DNA of 64,000 bases from Halorubellus litoreus. Its GTDB lineage: Archaea; Halobacteriota; Halobacteria; Halobacteriales; Natrialbaceae. Location: assembly GCF_037081675.1 (NCBI RefSeq), contig NZ_JAZAQL010000002.1:744001-808000 (forward strand), written 5' to 3'. A model generated the notes under the pieces. The model ran no database searches and was not told where the DNA came from. It worked only from the letters and a program-made list of their open reading frames with translations. Made by a program: the position numbers and the translations under genes. Positions 1-10,286 of this stretch are shown piece by piece. Numbering within the stretch: the stretch's first letter is position 1; each line of letters begins with the position of its first letter.

Positions 1-844
1 ACTCGGAGACCGGGCGCCCGAACTGCTCGCGTTCGTGCGTGAAGTCCCACGCCTCCTCGATGGCTGCGGCGGCGAGCCCGAGGCCGTGACCGGCGACGAC
101 GACCCGCCCCATGTTGAAGAACTCCGCGAGCATCAGGAACCCGTTCCCCTCGAACCCGATGACGTTCTCCTCGGGGATGCGTGCGTCGTCGAACGTGATG
201 TGCGCCTGCTTGGACGCCCGGAACCCCATCTTCTCGGGGATGTGCTCGGCCTCGTACCCGTCGATGTCCGTCGGGACGATGAACAGCGTGTGGTTCCCGT
301 AGCGGTTATCGGAGTCGTCCGTACGGGCGTAGAGCGTGATCCAGTCCGCCTCCACGCCGTTGCCGATCCAGTACTTCTCGCCGTTGATGACGTACTCGTC
401 GCCGTCCTTCTCCGCGAACGTCGACACGCCCGACAGGTCGCTCCCCGTCTCGGGTTCGGACACCGCGAGCCCCGATATCTGGTCGCCCTCGGCGACCGGT
501 CGCAGGTACTCCTCCTTCTGTTCCTCGTTCCCGTGGTCGTAGAGGATCTCGCACCCGAAGCTCGCGAGCTGGAGCGTCAGCGCGATGCCGGCGTCCGCGC
601 GATAGAACTCCTCGGTCATCGCGAGCAACTCGTGGAGCGAGAGCCCGCGGCCGCCCCACTCCTCGGGGATGTCCTGCGCGACCAGGTTCGCCTCCTGGCC
701 GGCCTCCAGGATCTCGTGGGGGTAGTCGCCCGTCCGGTAGTACTCCTCGGCGTTCGGCGCGATGTGTTCCTCGGCGAACTCGCGCGCCTCCTGCTTGATG
801 TCGCGCGCTTCCTCGGGGACCACGCTATCGTCTAGCAGTTCCAT
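1..844 (-). CDS. Acyl-CoA dehydrogenase, N-terminal part (runs off the window)
   Basis: FAD-dependent acyl-CoA dehydrogenase, expected to oxidise acyl-CoA thioesters in fatty-acid or branched amino-acid breakdown in the cytoplasm. About 281 residues are visible from the ATG at 844 and no stop occurs before the window edge. The N-terminal alpha domain is followed by the family signature around SGLAVSEPETGSD (roughly residues 125-137) and the mid beta-domain stretch around YWIGNG and TLFIVP. The C-terminal helical domain with the catalytic glutamate lies outside the window, so activity and substrate class cannot be judged. An unrelated lipoprotein gene lies upstream, 150 bases away, on the same strand. 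Confidence 0.9.
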   Translation of the reverse strand, partial: MELLDDSVVPEEARDIKQEAREFAEEHIAPNAEEYYRTGDYPHEILEAGQEANLVAQDIPEEWGGRGLSLHELLAMTEEFYRADAGIALTLQLASFGCEILYDHGNEEQKEEYLRPVAEGDQISGLAVSEPETGSDLSGVSTFAEKDGDEYVINGEKYWIGNGVEADWITLYARTDDSDNRYGNHTLFIVPTDIDGYEAEHIPEKMGFRASKQAHITFDDARIPEENVIGFEGNGFLMLAEFFNMGRVVVAGHGLGLAAAAIEEAWDFTHEREQFGRPVSE

Positions 845-959
845 ACCCCGGCTTCGGGCCTTGGACACAAATACGGTCGGGCCGCCCGACCCGAATCGCG
901 CCGGAAACCGCCGGTTCGTTGCCTCACGAGTCGGTCGAAGCGGTCGACGCCTCCAAGCG

Positions 960-1001
960 ACCGAGCGCGCCGTTCCCGTGACCGAGCGCGCCGTTCACCC
1001 G
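960..1001. repeat. 21-base tandem duplication at a gene end
   Basis: Two adjacent 21-base units (960-980 and 981-1001) share their first 16 bases exactly (accgagcgcgccgttc). The second copy contains the stop codon of the lipoprotein gene at 995-2485 and the first lies just beyond it. The TCA of the stop has become TCC in the outer copy, so it does not carry a second stop. Confidence 0.85.
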
Positions 1002-2485
1002 TAACTCATCGCGTACGCGTCGCCGTCGTACGTGAACGTGAGGCCGCTGCTATCGGGGTCGATCCAGGCGACGGTCTGGACGACGTCGCTGGGCTCGGTG
1101 TGGTAGACGACGGCGTCGACGTCGCTCGCGGCGCGGAGTTCGACGATGGCGTTCCGGAGGGCGTCGCGCTGGAGGACCTGCTCGGTGATGAGTGGGACTG
1201 CGTCCGCGTCGTCGGCGAGTCGTTCCAGCCGGAGGGTGGCGACCGCGCTCTCGTCTGGCGTGGTGTGGAGGTGGCGGACGCCGTCGCGGTCGGTCGCGTG
1301 GTCGACGGCGCCGGTGCCGTCGACGCGCGGTGGGTTCCCGACGAGCGTGAAGAGCGCTGCCGTGGGACGCCCCGAGCCAGGGTTGTCTCCCGGGAGCGCG
1401 AGCGTCGCGGGGTACGCGAGCGCGTATCGCCCCTGGCCGAGTCCACCGACGGCACGCCGGTCGTCGTCGCTGGGGGCGTCCGCGTCGGTGTGGAGGGAGA
1501 GTGCGACCGTGGACGTCGTTCCAGGGTAGACGGGCCGGTCGCCTGGCGCGTCGGCGCGCCCGGTGAGTGGAGCGATGGGATACCAGCGGTCGTCCTCGAG
1601 CTTGTAGAGCGCCCACGCGCTCTCGTCGACGACGATGCGACGGTACGTCTGATTGTAGAGCGCGAAGCGAGCGGTCGTCGACGGCAGTCCGAACTGCTCG
1701 CTCCGCGGGCGCAGGAAGAGGTCAGCGTTGGCCTCGTGGTACCAGCGCGTGCTCGCGAACCCCGGGAGTGAGGGGACGTCGACGTCGGCGTACGCGGAGT
1801 CACCGGGTTGCTCACGGGTGAACGAACACACCGAGAACCCCCAGCCTGCGTCCGCCTGGAACCGGTACGTCCCGGGGTGCAGACAGCGGTCGTTCGCCCA
1901 CGGCGTGACGAGGTAGTACTCGCGCTCGAACGCATCCCCGGGGGCGAGCGTTCGCGTCCCCGTGGTCGCGTCCTCGGGGCCGACGGGGAGTTTCGGCCGC
2001 CAGCACCCCTGGTCGCGGCGGACGAGCGCGTCGAACGGCGCACCGGCGCGTCGCGGCACGAGGAACATCGGGCGCGTCGACCCGTCTTCCGTCTCGTGAA
2101 CGCCGCGGTACGCGCTCAGGGGTGGCGTCGCCCCGGCGGCGAGTTCGACGGGCTGGTCGGCGCTCTCGAGGACCTGGACGCGAGCGTACACCGTCGCGGG
2201 GTCGTCGCTCGACGGCACGGTCGTGAACCCGAGCGTCACCGCGACGTCGTCCGGGATGCTACTCGGGACGGTGATGGCGACCCGGTGGTCGTCGTTCCCG
2301 GGGACGGCGAACCCACGACTGACGCCCTCACTGGGCGGGTCGAACGACATCTCGGTGGTGGATTCGGTCGTGGTGTCGGACACCGCGAACGTCTCCCGTG
2401 GGCGCTCGCTGTCGTCGAGCATCGAGCATCCCGCGGTCGCGGACGCCGAAGCGGTGAGAGCTGCGAGGAGGGCACGGCGGCGCAT
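995..2485 (-). CDS. Predicted secreted lipoprotein, unknown function
   Basis: A 496-residue protein starting at the ATG at 2485. The N-terminus has an arginine-rich start (MRRR), a short hydrophobic stretch and a lipobox ending in cysteine 20 (ATAGC), so I infer a Tat- or Sec-exported protein anchored in the membrane by a lipid. The mature part is acidic, beta-rich and Thr/Asp-rich, with no catalytic motif I recognise. It lies upstream of the acyl-CoA dehydrogenase on the same strand; the 150-base gap does not argue for an operon. Its stop codon lies inside a 21-base tandem duplication. Confidence 0.75.
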   Translation of the reverse strand: MRRRALLAALTASASATAGCSMLDDSERPRETFAVSDTTTESTTEMSFDPPSEGVSRGFAVPGNDDHRVAITVPSSIPDDVAVTLGFTTVPSSDDPATVYARVQVLESADQPVELAAGATPPLSAYRGVHETEDGSTRPMFLVPRRAGAPFDALVRRDQGCWRPKLPVGPEDATTGTRTLAPGDAFEREYYLVTPWANDRCLHPGTYRFQADAGWGFSVCSFTREQPGDSAYADVDVPSLPGFASTRWYHEANADLFLRPRSEQFGLPSTTARFALYNQTYRRIVVDESAWALYKLEDDRWYPIAPLTGRADAPGDRPVYPGTTSTVALSLHTDADAPSDDDRRAVGGLGQGRYALAYPATLALPGDNPGSGRPTAALFTLVGNPPRVDGTGAVDHATDRDGVRHLHTTPDESAVATLRLERLADDADAVPLITEQVLQRDALRNAIVELRAASDVDAVVYHTEPSDVVQTVAWIDPDSSGLTFTYDGDAYAMSYG

Positions 2486-2580
2486 ACGCGTTCGTTCCGG
2501 CGCACGAACGAAAAAAGGTGCGACGTCCCGAACCGACGAGGGCTCGAGACCGGCACCCGACGGCTACGTGGTGCGTCTCG

Positions 2581-4239
<1,659 letters not shown>

Positions 4240-4340
4240 GGCATGCACTCGACCCGGCAGGGGCTTGTGCTTTGCCCACAACCATCTCGGTTGCCGGGAC
4301 TCGAACGCGGCGCCACCACCCGGCGCGCTCGGGGCGTGCG

Positions 4341-4826
4341 CTACTCGCAGGGGCCCGCTTCCAGGGTCGCGTCGTCGTCGGTTATCGTGACGTTCGCGGA
4401 CGGATTCGCGTCGCCGCAGTCGACGAGCCCGACCGCGAGGTACGTGCGGCCGTCGGGGTCGCCGTCGTGGACGACGTACACGAACCGCGACCCGGTCTGG
4501 CTGGCGTCCGCGGTCGCGGTCCCGTTCGGGAAGATGGGGATGGCTTCGCGGGACGTGTTCGCTGGCACGCGGACGGTGGTCACGTCGTCGAGTGAGTCGA
4601 CGTCGCCGGGCTGGGTCGTCGTGGACGAGCCGTCGGCGCGTTCGAGTACCACGGTCGCGTCGGCGTCGACCTGGTACACTTCGACGACCGCGGTCCCGTC
4701 GCGTTCGTTCGAGATGGACAGCGTCTCGGCCGGTTCGCCGCCGAGGACGGCGAACCCGGCGACGGCGACGAGGAGGGCGAGGACGACCCCTGCGAGGAGT
4801 CGGGTTCGTTCCACGGTCGTCCTCAC
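4341..4826 (-). CDS. Secreted or membrane-anchored protein, unknown function
   Basis: About 161 residues. No ATG lies at a sensible place; a GTG at 4826 (or a second GTG at 4814) gives a short basic N-terminus followed by one hydrophobic helix (around LLAGVVLALLVAVAGFAVL), then an extracellular Asp/Thr-rich domain containing VYVVHDG and a C-terminal CGD...GPCE pair of cysteines. I read it as a signal anchor or uncleaved signal peptide with an exposed beta domain; the two cysteines could form a disulfide. No family recognised. It is divergent from the CBS-domain gene at 4897. Confidence 0.65.
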   Translation of the reverse strand: MRTTVERTRLLAGVVLALLVAVAGFAVLGGEPAETLSISNERDGTAVVEVYQVDADATVVLERADGSSTTTQPGDVDSLDDVTTVRVPANTSREAIPIFPNGTATADASQTGSRFVYVVHDGDPDGRTYLAVGLVDCGDANPSANVTITDDDATLEAGPCE

Positions 4827-4896
4827 GACCTCGCCGGGGTAAGCTTTGGGTACGCCCGGCCACAACCCATACTTCGGCGGTCCGCGAAGCGGCCGT

Positions 4897-5298
4897 ATGG
4901 ACGTCAGCGAGCTCATGACGACCGACGTGGTGACCGTGCAGGTCGACGACTCGATGTGGGACGCGGCCGACCTCATGCTCCGGCATAGCGCGGGGAGCGC
5001 TATCGTGTACGACGGCGAGAAACCCGACGGCATCGTCACGCGCACGGACGCGCTCCGGGCGGCGTACCTCTCGAAGACCGCGCTCGGCGACATCGACGTC
5101 TCCCGCGAGATGAGCAGTCCGCTCGTGACGACGACCGCGACGACGAGCGTCGCGGACGCCGTCGACGAGATGGCCGAGCACGACGTCAAGCGCCTCCCCG
5201 TCGAGGAGGACCTCGACGTGGTCGGTATCGTCACGACGACGGACATCGCTCGAGCGCAACCCGAGATACTCGCCGCGTCCGACGTCGTCGAGGACTGA
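4897..5298 (+). CDS. CBS-domain pair protein
   Basis: A 133-residue protein made of two CBS domains in tandem (roughly residues 5-60 and 70-130), with the usual opening VSELMTTDVVTV and the VVGIVTTTDIARA ending of the second domain. Stand-alone CBS pairs bind adenine nucleotides or similar ligands and act as energy or redox sensors; the partner here is unknown. The ATG at 4897 is preferred over an in-frame upstream ATG at 4846 because the CBS fold starts there. A TATA-like cccatactt lies about 25-30 bases upstream. It is divergent from the secreted-protein gene ending at 4341. Confidence 0.85.
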   Translation: MDVSELMTTDVVTVQVDDSMWDAADLMLRHSAGSAIVYDGEKPDGIVTRTDALRAAYLSKTALGDIDVSREMSSPLVTTTATTSVADAVDEMAEHDVKRLPVEEDLDVVGIVTTTDIARAQPEILAASDVVED

Positions 5299-5365
5299 CC
5301 GTTCGAGGGCGGACGCGCGTGCCGGTGCAGTAACCTCTTTCCCCGTCGCATCCGCCACGTCGACC

Positions 5366-6139
5366 ATGTACCTGCCCGACCACGCGTGGCCCGACCTCGG
5401 CGAGTACTTCGAGCGCGAGTCGCTCGCACTCGTCCCCGTCGGTTCAACCGAACAGCACGGCCCGCACCTCCCCGAGTCCACCGACCACGTCATCGCCGAG
5501 AACCTCGCTCGCGAGGCCGCCGACCGCGGCGACTACCTCTGCACTGCGCCCGTGAAGGTCGGCGTGAGCACGCACCACATGCAGTTCCACGGGACGATGA
5601 GCGTCGACCCGCCCGCCTTCCGCGACTACGTGGAGAGCCTCACGCGGAACCTCACCGCGCACGGCATCGACCGCGTCGTGTACGTGAACGCCCACGGCGG
5701 GAACATGCAGCACCTCCGCGAGGTCGGCCGCCGCCTCCGCGAGGACCGCGACGCCTACGCCGTGGAGTGGATGTGGGATGAGTCCATCCCCGACCTCGTC
5801 GACGACCTGTTCGAACACAACGGCCCACACGGTGGCCCGAAGGAGACGGCGATGCTCATGCACCTGGACCCCGAGAACGTTCACGAAGAGCGCCTCGAGG
5901 AAGCCAGGGACGGCGGCCGCGTCCACCTCGAAGACGGCGACCCGACGATCCACGGTGCGCGCAACTACTACGACGCCATCGACAACTCGCCGAATGGCGT
6001 GTTCGGCGACCAGACCGACGCCACCGCCGAGAAGGGCGAGCAGTTGTTCGAGGCCGCGACCGACGAACTCGTCGCGCTCTGCGACTGGCTCGACGACCGC
6101 GCGTTCGACGACCTCATGGCGAAACCGCACGTCGACTGA
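5366..6139 (+). CDS. Creatininase-family amidohydrolase
   Basis: A 257-residue member of the creatininase/formamide-hydrolase family, metal-dependent enzymes that cleave amide or formamide bonds. Visible family motifs are PVGSTEQHGPHLPESTDH near residues 25-42 (metal ligands E, H, D), VNAHGGN near 110-116 and GPHGGPKETAM near 153-163. Archaeal relatives include ArfB, which deformylates a riboflavin/F420 precursor, so a role in deazaflavin or flavin biosynthesis is possible but cannot be assigned from sequence alone. It is a separate unit 67 bases after the CBS gene. Confidence 0.85.
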   Translation: MYLPDHAWPDLGEYFERESLALVPVGSTEQHGPHLPESTDHVIAENLAREAADRGDYLCTAPVKVGVSTHHMQFHGTMSVDPPAFRDYVESLTRNLTAHGIDRVVYVNAHGGNMQHLREVGRRLREDRDAYAVEWMWDESIPDLVDDLFEHNGPHGGPKETAMLMHLDPENVHEERLEEARDGGRVHLEDGDPTIHGARNYYDAIDNSPNGVFGDQTDATAEKGEQLFEAATDELVALCDWLDDRAFDDLMAKPHVD

Positions 6140-6184
6140 CCGGGTCGCCCTCGCGGGCCGCCACCGGTCCTCACATCCCCGGCT

Positions 6185-6309
6185 GCCGCCCCTCACGCCG
6201 GCCACCGCCGCCCCTCACGCTGGCCACCGCCGCCCCTCACGCTGGTCACCGCCGCCCCTCACGCTGGTCACCGCCGCCCCTCACGCTGGTCACCGCCGCC
6301 CCTCACGCC
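6185..6309. repeat. 22-base tandem array, six copies
   Basis: The core gccgcccctcacg starts at 6185, 6207, 6229, 6251, 6273 and 6295, exactly 22 bases apart. The rest of the unit (ctggtcacc or close variants) is nearly identical in the middle copies and degenerates at both edges. It fills the gap between the creatininase-family gene and the aminopeptidase gene. Units are directly adjacent with no unique spacers, so this is not a CRISPR array. Confidence 0.95.
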
Positions 6310-6368
6310 GCCCGTCGCCAGCCTCGTGTTTCGAAACGAATATCCCGTCACTCTGGCAGTATTTACCT

Positions 6369-7466
6369 ATGGACGAACGCCTCCAAGAGCACGCGGAGAT
6401 CATCGTCGACCACTGTACGCGCGTCGAACCGGACGACAACGTTCTGGTGCAAGCACCGACCGAGGCGGAGGACCTCGGTGTCGCCGTCATGGAGAAACTC
6501 GGTGACATCGGGGCGACCGCCACGCTCAACCTCGGGTCGAGTCGCGCGAGTCGCGCGTACCAGCTCGCGATGGACGACGACGACTGGGAGACCCCCGAGC
6601 ACGTCCTCGCGATGGCGAAGGAGACGGACGTCTCCATCTCCATCCGCGCGGACTCGAACACGTTCGAGTCCAGCGACGTGCCGCCGTCGACGAACCAGGC
6701 GCGCCAGAAGGAGATGCGGCCGCTGATGGACGAGATGATGGACAAGCGCTGGCTGCTCACGCAGTACCCGGCGCCGGGGAACGCGCAGGACGCCGAGATG
6801 AGCACGGAGGCGTACGCGGACTTCGTGTTCAACGCCGTCAACAAGGACTGGGACGAACAGGAGGCGTTCCAGGCGAACATGGTCGAGATCCTCGACGACG
6901 CGGACGAGGTCCGCATCGTCTCCGGCGACACCACGGACGTCACGATGTCGGTCAGCGGGAACCCGACGAAGAACGACTGGGCGGAGCACAACCTCCCCGG
7001 CGGCGAGGTCTTCACTGCACCGCAGCCCGAGAGCGTCGAGGGCGAGGTATTGTTCGACATGCCGGTGATGGTGCAGAGCCGCGAGATAACGAACGTCCGC
7101 CTCGTGTTCGAGGACGGCGAGGTCGTCGAGCACTCCGCGGACAAGAACGAGGAGGTCCTCACGTCGGTCCTGGAGACCGACGAGGGCGCGAAGCGCCTCG
7201 GCGAGCTCGGCATCGGGATGAACCGCGACATCGACCAGTTCACGTACAACATGCTGTTCGACGAGAAGATGGGCGACACCGTCCACATGGCCATCGGGCG
7301 CGCGTACGACGACACCGTGGGCGAGGACAACGAGGTCAACCAGTCCGCGGTCCATCAGGACATGATCGTCGACATGAGCGAGGACTCGCGCATCGAGGTC
7401 GACGGCGAGGTCGTCCAGCGCAACGGCACGTTCAAGTTCGAGGACGGGTTCGAGGACGAGGCCTGA
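6369..7466 (+). CDS. Aminopeptidase, peptidase family M29
   Basis: A 365-residue cytoplasmic metallo-aminopeptidase of the AmpS/AmpT (M29) family, removing N-terminal residues from peptides. The C-terminal metal-binding half is clear: RLGELGIGMN, MLFDEKMGDTVHMAIG and the HQDMIVDM motif (H and D ligands) in the last third. The protein is somewhat shorter than the roughly 410-residue bacterial enzymes. The frame is open upstream, but the family N-terminus begins at the ATG at 6369. Upstream lies the 22-base tandem array. Monocistronic as far as can be seen. Confidence 0.9.
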   Translation: MDERLQEHAEIIVDHCTRVEPDDNVLVQAPTEAEDLGVAVMEKLGDIGATATLNLGSSRASRAYQLAMDDDDWETPEHVLAMAKETDVSISIRADSNTFESSDVPPSTNQARQKEMRPLMDEMMDKRWLLTQYPAPGNAQDAEMSTEAYADFVFNAVNKDWDEQEAFQANMVEILDDADEVRIVSGDTTDVTMSVSGNPTKNDWAEHNLPGGEVFTAPQPESVEGEVLFDMPVMVQSREITNVRLVFEDGEVVEHSADKNEEVLTSVLETDEGAKRLGELGIGMNRDIDQFTYNMLFDEKMGDTVHMAIGRAYDDTVGEDNEVNQSAVHQDMIVDMSEDSRIEVDGEVVQRNGTFKFEDGFEDEA

Positions 7467-7624
7467 GGAGCGAGCTACCGGGTCGAGGGAGTGGGTAGGA
7501 TTCTTTGTAGCACGGTGGCGTCTGGATAGGTGGGCGCTCGGCGTGGTGGGGTCCTCCGGGACCGTACAATGAGGAACGTTCTCGTGACCCTTTGATTGTG
7601 GGTGTCGTTGTCGAACGGACGATA

Positions 7625-7650
7625 ACATATAATATTTCAGAAACTTATAG
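7625..7650 (+). promoter_or_regulatory. AT-rich promoter of the first transducer gene
   Basis: An AT-rich island in an otherwise GC-rich region. The element cttata near 7644-7649 lies about 31 bases before the ATG at 7677, the spacing expected for a TATA box of a leaderless haloarchaeal transcript. A second AT-rich element (catataatattt) lies about 15 bases further upstream. Confidence 0.5.
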
Positions 7651-7676
7651 GTGGCTTGGTGGTGGGTCCTTACCCG

Positions 7677-10022
7677 ATGGGGTCTATCATACGACGACTG
7701 GTTCCAGGACGTCTCCGACGGAACTACGCGACGAAGTTCTTCCTCGGGCTCCTCCTGGTCACCGCCGTCGCGGGTGGCGTGGGTGGTTTCGTCTACGTGA
7801 ACGCTGGCGACCAGCTCCAGGACGCGACCGAAGACGAACTGACGACCACCGCGTCCCTCCAGCGCGACCAGATAGACGAGTGGTACCGCGGGACGACGAG
7901 CAACATGCAGTCGCTCCGCGTGAGCGTGTCGACGATGCAGGGCCAGCCCGAGTACTCGGGCGAGGCGATAGGGAACGCGCTCTCCGCGACCGTGGAACGA
8001 CGCGAACACGTCGTCGCCGCGTACTACGGTGACTCGCGCGACGGCGAGCTCGAGATAACCTCGGGCGACCAGCGGTTCATGAAGATCGGAGGGGCGGGCG
8101 CCGGGACGCTCCGCGAACCGATACGGAAGGCGTCGGTGCAGGCGATGAACGAGAGCGGAGCCGCGGTCGGCAGCACCGCTCCCTTCCAGATCAGCGGCGA
8201 CGAGGCACCGTACATGTTGTTCGCAACGACCGTGAACGGGAACCGGAACGAGACCATCTTCCTGGTCGCGGACGTCCGCTCGGTCGGCGAGGACTACCTC
8301 CTCGACCACGAGTCGGGGACCGTCGTCCTCACCGACGCCGAGGGACGCGCGCTCGCGTCGACCGAGGAGAACTACACGCCGCTCGCGGACGCGAACACGG
8401 CCGGGTACGACCCGAGCGCCGCCGACACGCGCGACGGCGACACCGCATTCAACTCGCGCGTCGAGGTCGACGGGCAGGCGTACGCGGTCGGGTCCGCGGT
8501 CGGCGAGAGCGTCCCGTGGACGGTCGCGACGCGCGTCCCGACGAGCGACGCGTACGCGCTCCAACACGCCATCTCCAACCAGATGCTCGTGCTCGTCGCG
8601 CTCGTGGTCGCGAGCCTGGGCATCCTCGGGATGACGCTCGGTCGGAACACCGTCGGGTCGGTGCGCGAACTCTCGGACGCCGCGAACCGCCTACAGGACG
8701 GCGACCTGGAGGCGACCGTCCCGACCGAACGCTCTGACGAGATCGGCGACCTCGGGCGGGCGTTCGACGACATGCGTGCGTCGCTCCGCGAACGCATCCA
8801 AGAGGTCGAACGGGCGCGGACGAACGCCGAAGCCGCTCGACAGGAGGCCGAGGCGATGCGACGGCACCTCGAACGAAAGGCCGACGCGTACGAGGCGACG
8901 ATGACCGAGGTCGCTGACGGCGACCTGACGGCGCGCCTCGACCCGGACAGTCGCTCGGACGCGATGACGTCGGTCGCGGAGGCGACGAACCGGATGCTCG
9001 ACGCGATCGAGGGGACGGTCGCGGACGCGAAGTCGTTCGCGGCGGCCGTGGAGGCAGCGAGCGACAGCGCCGCCGAGTCCACTACCGAGGTCGAGCGCGC
9101 GAGCGAGCAGGTCACCGAGTCCATCCAGGAGATCTCGGTCGGCGCGGACCGCCAGCACGACAACCTCCAGTCGGTGAACGTCGAGATGGAGTCGCTGTCG
9201 ACGTCCACCGAGCAGATCGCGGCGACGACGAACGACGTCGCGGAGCGCGCGGAGGCGACGGCGAAGGCCGGACGCGAGGGGCGCGAAGCCGCCGAGGACG
9301 CCATCGCGGGCATGGAGGACGTCGAGGCAGAGTCCGAGGAGGCCGTCGAGGCCATCGAGGCGCTGGAGGCGGAGATGGCGGCGATCGACGAACTCGTGGA
9401 GTTCATCGCGGACGTGGCGAACCAGACGAACATGCTGGCGTTGAACGCGAACATCGAGGCGTCCCGTGGCGCGAGCGGCGACGGCGACGGCAAGGGTTTC
9501 GCGGTGGTCGCTCAAGAGGTCAAGGACCTCGCACAGGACACGCAAGACGCGGCGGCGGACGTCGAGGAGCGCCTGGAGCGAATCCGGGCGGAGACCGACC
9601 GGACCGCAGCGGAGGTCCGCGCGACCAAGAAGCAGGTCGCGGCGAACGCCGAGGACGTGCGCGCTGCCGCCGGGGCGTTGTCGACGATCGCGAAGCAGGT
9701 CGACCGGACGAACGAGGGCGTCCAGGAGATCTCGGCGGCGACCGAGGAGCAGGCGGCGAGCACCGAGGAGGTCGTCGCGATGGTCGAGGAGGCGACGACC
9801 ATCAGCGAGGAGACGAGCGCGGAGGCGGAGACGGTCGCCGCGGCCGCCGAGGAGCAGACCGCGAACCTCTCGGACGTCTCGGGGCGCGTCGAGCACCTCG
9901 CGTCACAGGCTCGCGCGCTCTCCGAGCACCTCGCCGCGTTCGACGTCGGGAACGAGGCGGTCGACGTCGACGCGGACGCGGCGGCGGTGCCGTTCCAGTT
10001 CGGGGAGTCCCCCGCGAAGTGA
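7677..10022 (+). CDS. Methyl-accepting transducer (halobacterial Htr type)
   Basis: A 781-residue membrane chemotaxis/signal transducer. Order: first transmembrane helix (about residues 18-42), extracytoplasmic sensor domain of Cache-like size (about 43-290), second transmembrane helix (around MLVLVALVVASLGILGMTLG), HAMP linker, then a long coiled-coil signalling domain with the conserved hairpin tip NQTNMLALNANIEASRG. The signal would pass to CheA/CheW; methylation sites are expected on the helices flanking the tip. The ligand is unknown. The ATG at 7677 is preferred over an upstream TTG at 7656 because it fits the TATA spacing. A close paralogue follows 264 bases downstream. Confidence 0.92.
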   Translation: MGSIIRRLVPGRLRRNYATKFFLGLLLVTAVAGGVGGFVYVNAGDQLQDATEDELTTTASLQRDQIDEWYRGTTSNMQSLRVSVSTMQGQPEYSGEAIGNALSATVERREHVVAAYYGDSRDGELEITSGDQRFMKIGGAGAGTLREPIRKASVQAMNESGAAVGSTAPFQISGDEAPYMLFATTVNGNRNETIFLVADVRSVGEDYLLDHESGTVVLTDAEGRALASTEENYTPLADANTAGYDPSAADTRDGDTAFNSRVEVDGQAYAVGSAVGESVPWTVATRVPTSDAYALQHAISNQMLVLVALVVASLGILGMTLGRNTVGSVRELSDAANRLQDGDLEATVPTERSDEIGDLGRAFDDMRASLRERIQEVERARTNAEAARQEAEAMRRHLERKADAYEATMTEVADGDLTARLDPDSRSDAMTSVAEATNRMLDAIEGTVADAKSFAAAVEAASDSAAESTTEVERASEQVTESIQEISVGADRQHDNLQSVNVEMESLSTSTEQIAATTNDVAERAEATAKAGREGREAAEDAIAGMEDVEAESEEAVEAIEALEAEMAAIDELVEFIADVANQTNMLALNANIEASRGASGDGDGKGFAVVAQEVKDLAQDTQDAAADVEERLERIRAETDRTAAEVRATKKQVAANAEDVRAAAGALSTIAKQVDRTNEGVQEISAATEEQAASTEEVVAMVEEATTISEETSAEAETVAAAAEEQTANLSDVSGRVEHLASQARALSEHLAAFDVGNEAVDVDADAAAVPFQFGESPAK

Positions 10023-10249
10023 CTGGGACGGTTCGGGTGGGTGGTGCGTCGTTGCGGGTTCTTCGTCCGGGGTGCGCGCGAGCGCGCTGCCGGTGACTCG
10101 CGGGTCGTCAGCGCATCCGTCGATTCGTGCAACGTTCCCAGTTACTGATTCAATATCTGTCTTCGTAAAATCCGGCGCCGCCGCCGAGATTCTACATAGT
10201 TACGTACTGGAGTATGTTTGGCTAGGCGACACACCCGACCAGGTAATCC

Positions 10250-10262
10250 GCTATATATATTA
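10250..10262 (+). promoter_or_regulatory. TATA box of the second transducer gene
   Basis: The stretch gctatatatatta ends about 25 bases before the ATG at 10287 and its centre is about 31 bases from it, which fits a strong archaeal TATA box giving a leaderless mRNA. It indicates that the two tandem transducer genes are transcribed separately. Confidence 0.7.
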
Positions 10263-10286
10263 ACGAGTGTTCAGTCTGCGCGGCCG

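Noticed and set aside
4294..4310. Possible tRNA T-arm (minus strand ttcgagt with flanking C/G)
   Set aside because: The stem has a mismatch and no acceptor, D or anticodon arms can be built around it.
4240..5493. N-terminal extension of the acyl-CoA synthetase
   Set aside because: The frame stays open upstream but overlaps two other genes and lacks family similarity; the ATG at 4239 gives the normal length.
6185..6309. CRISPR array
   Set aside because: Units are directly adjacent with no unique spacers, and no cas genes are in the window.
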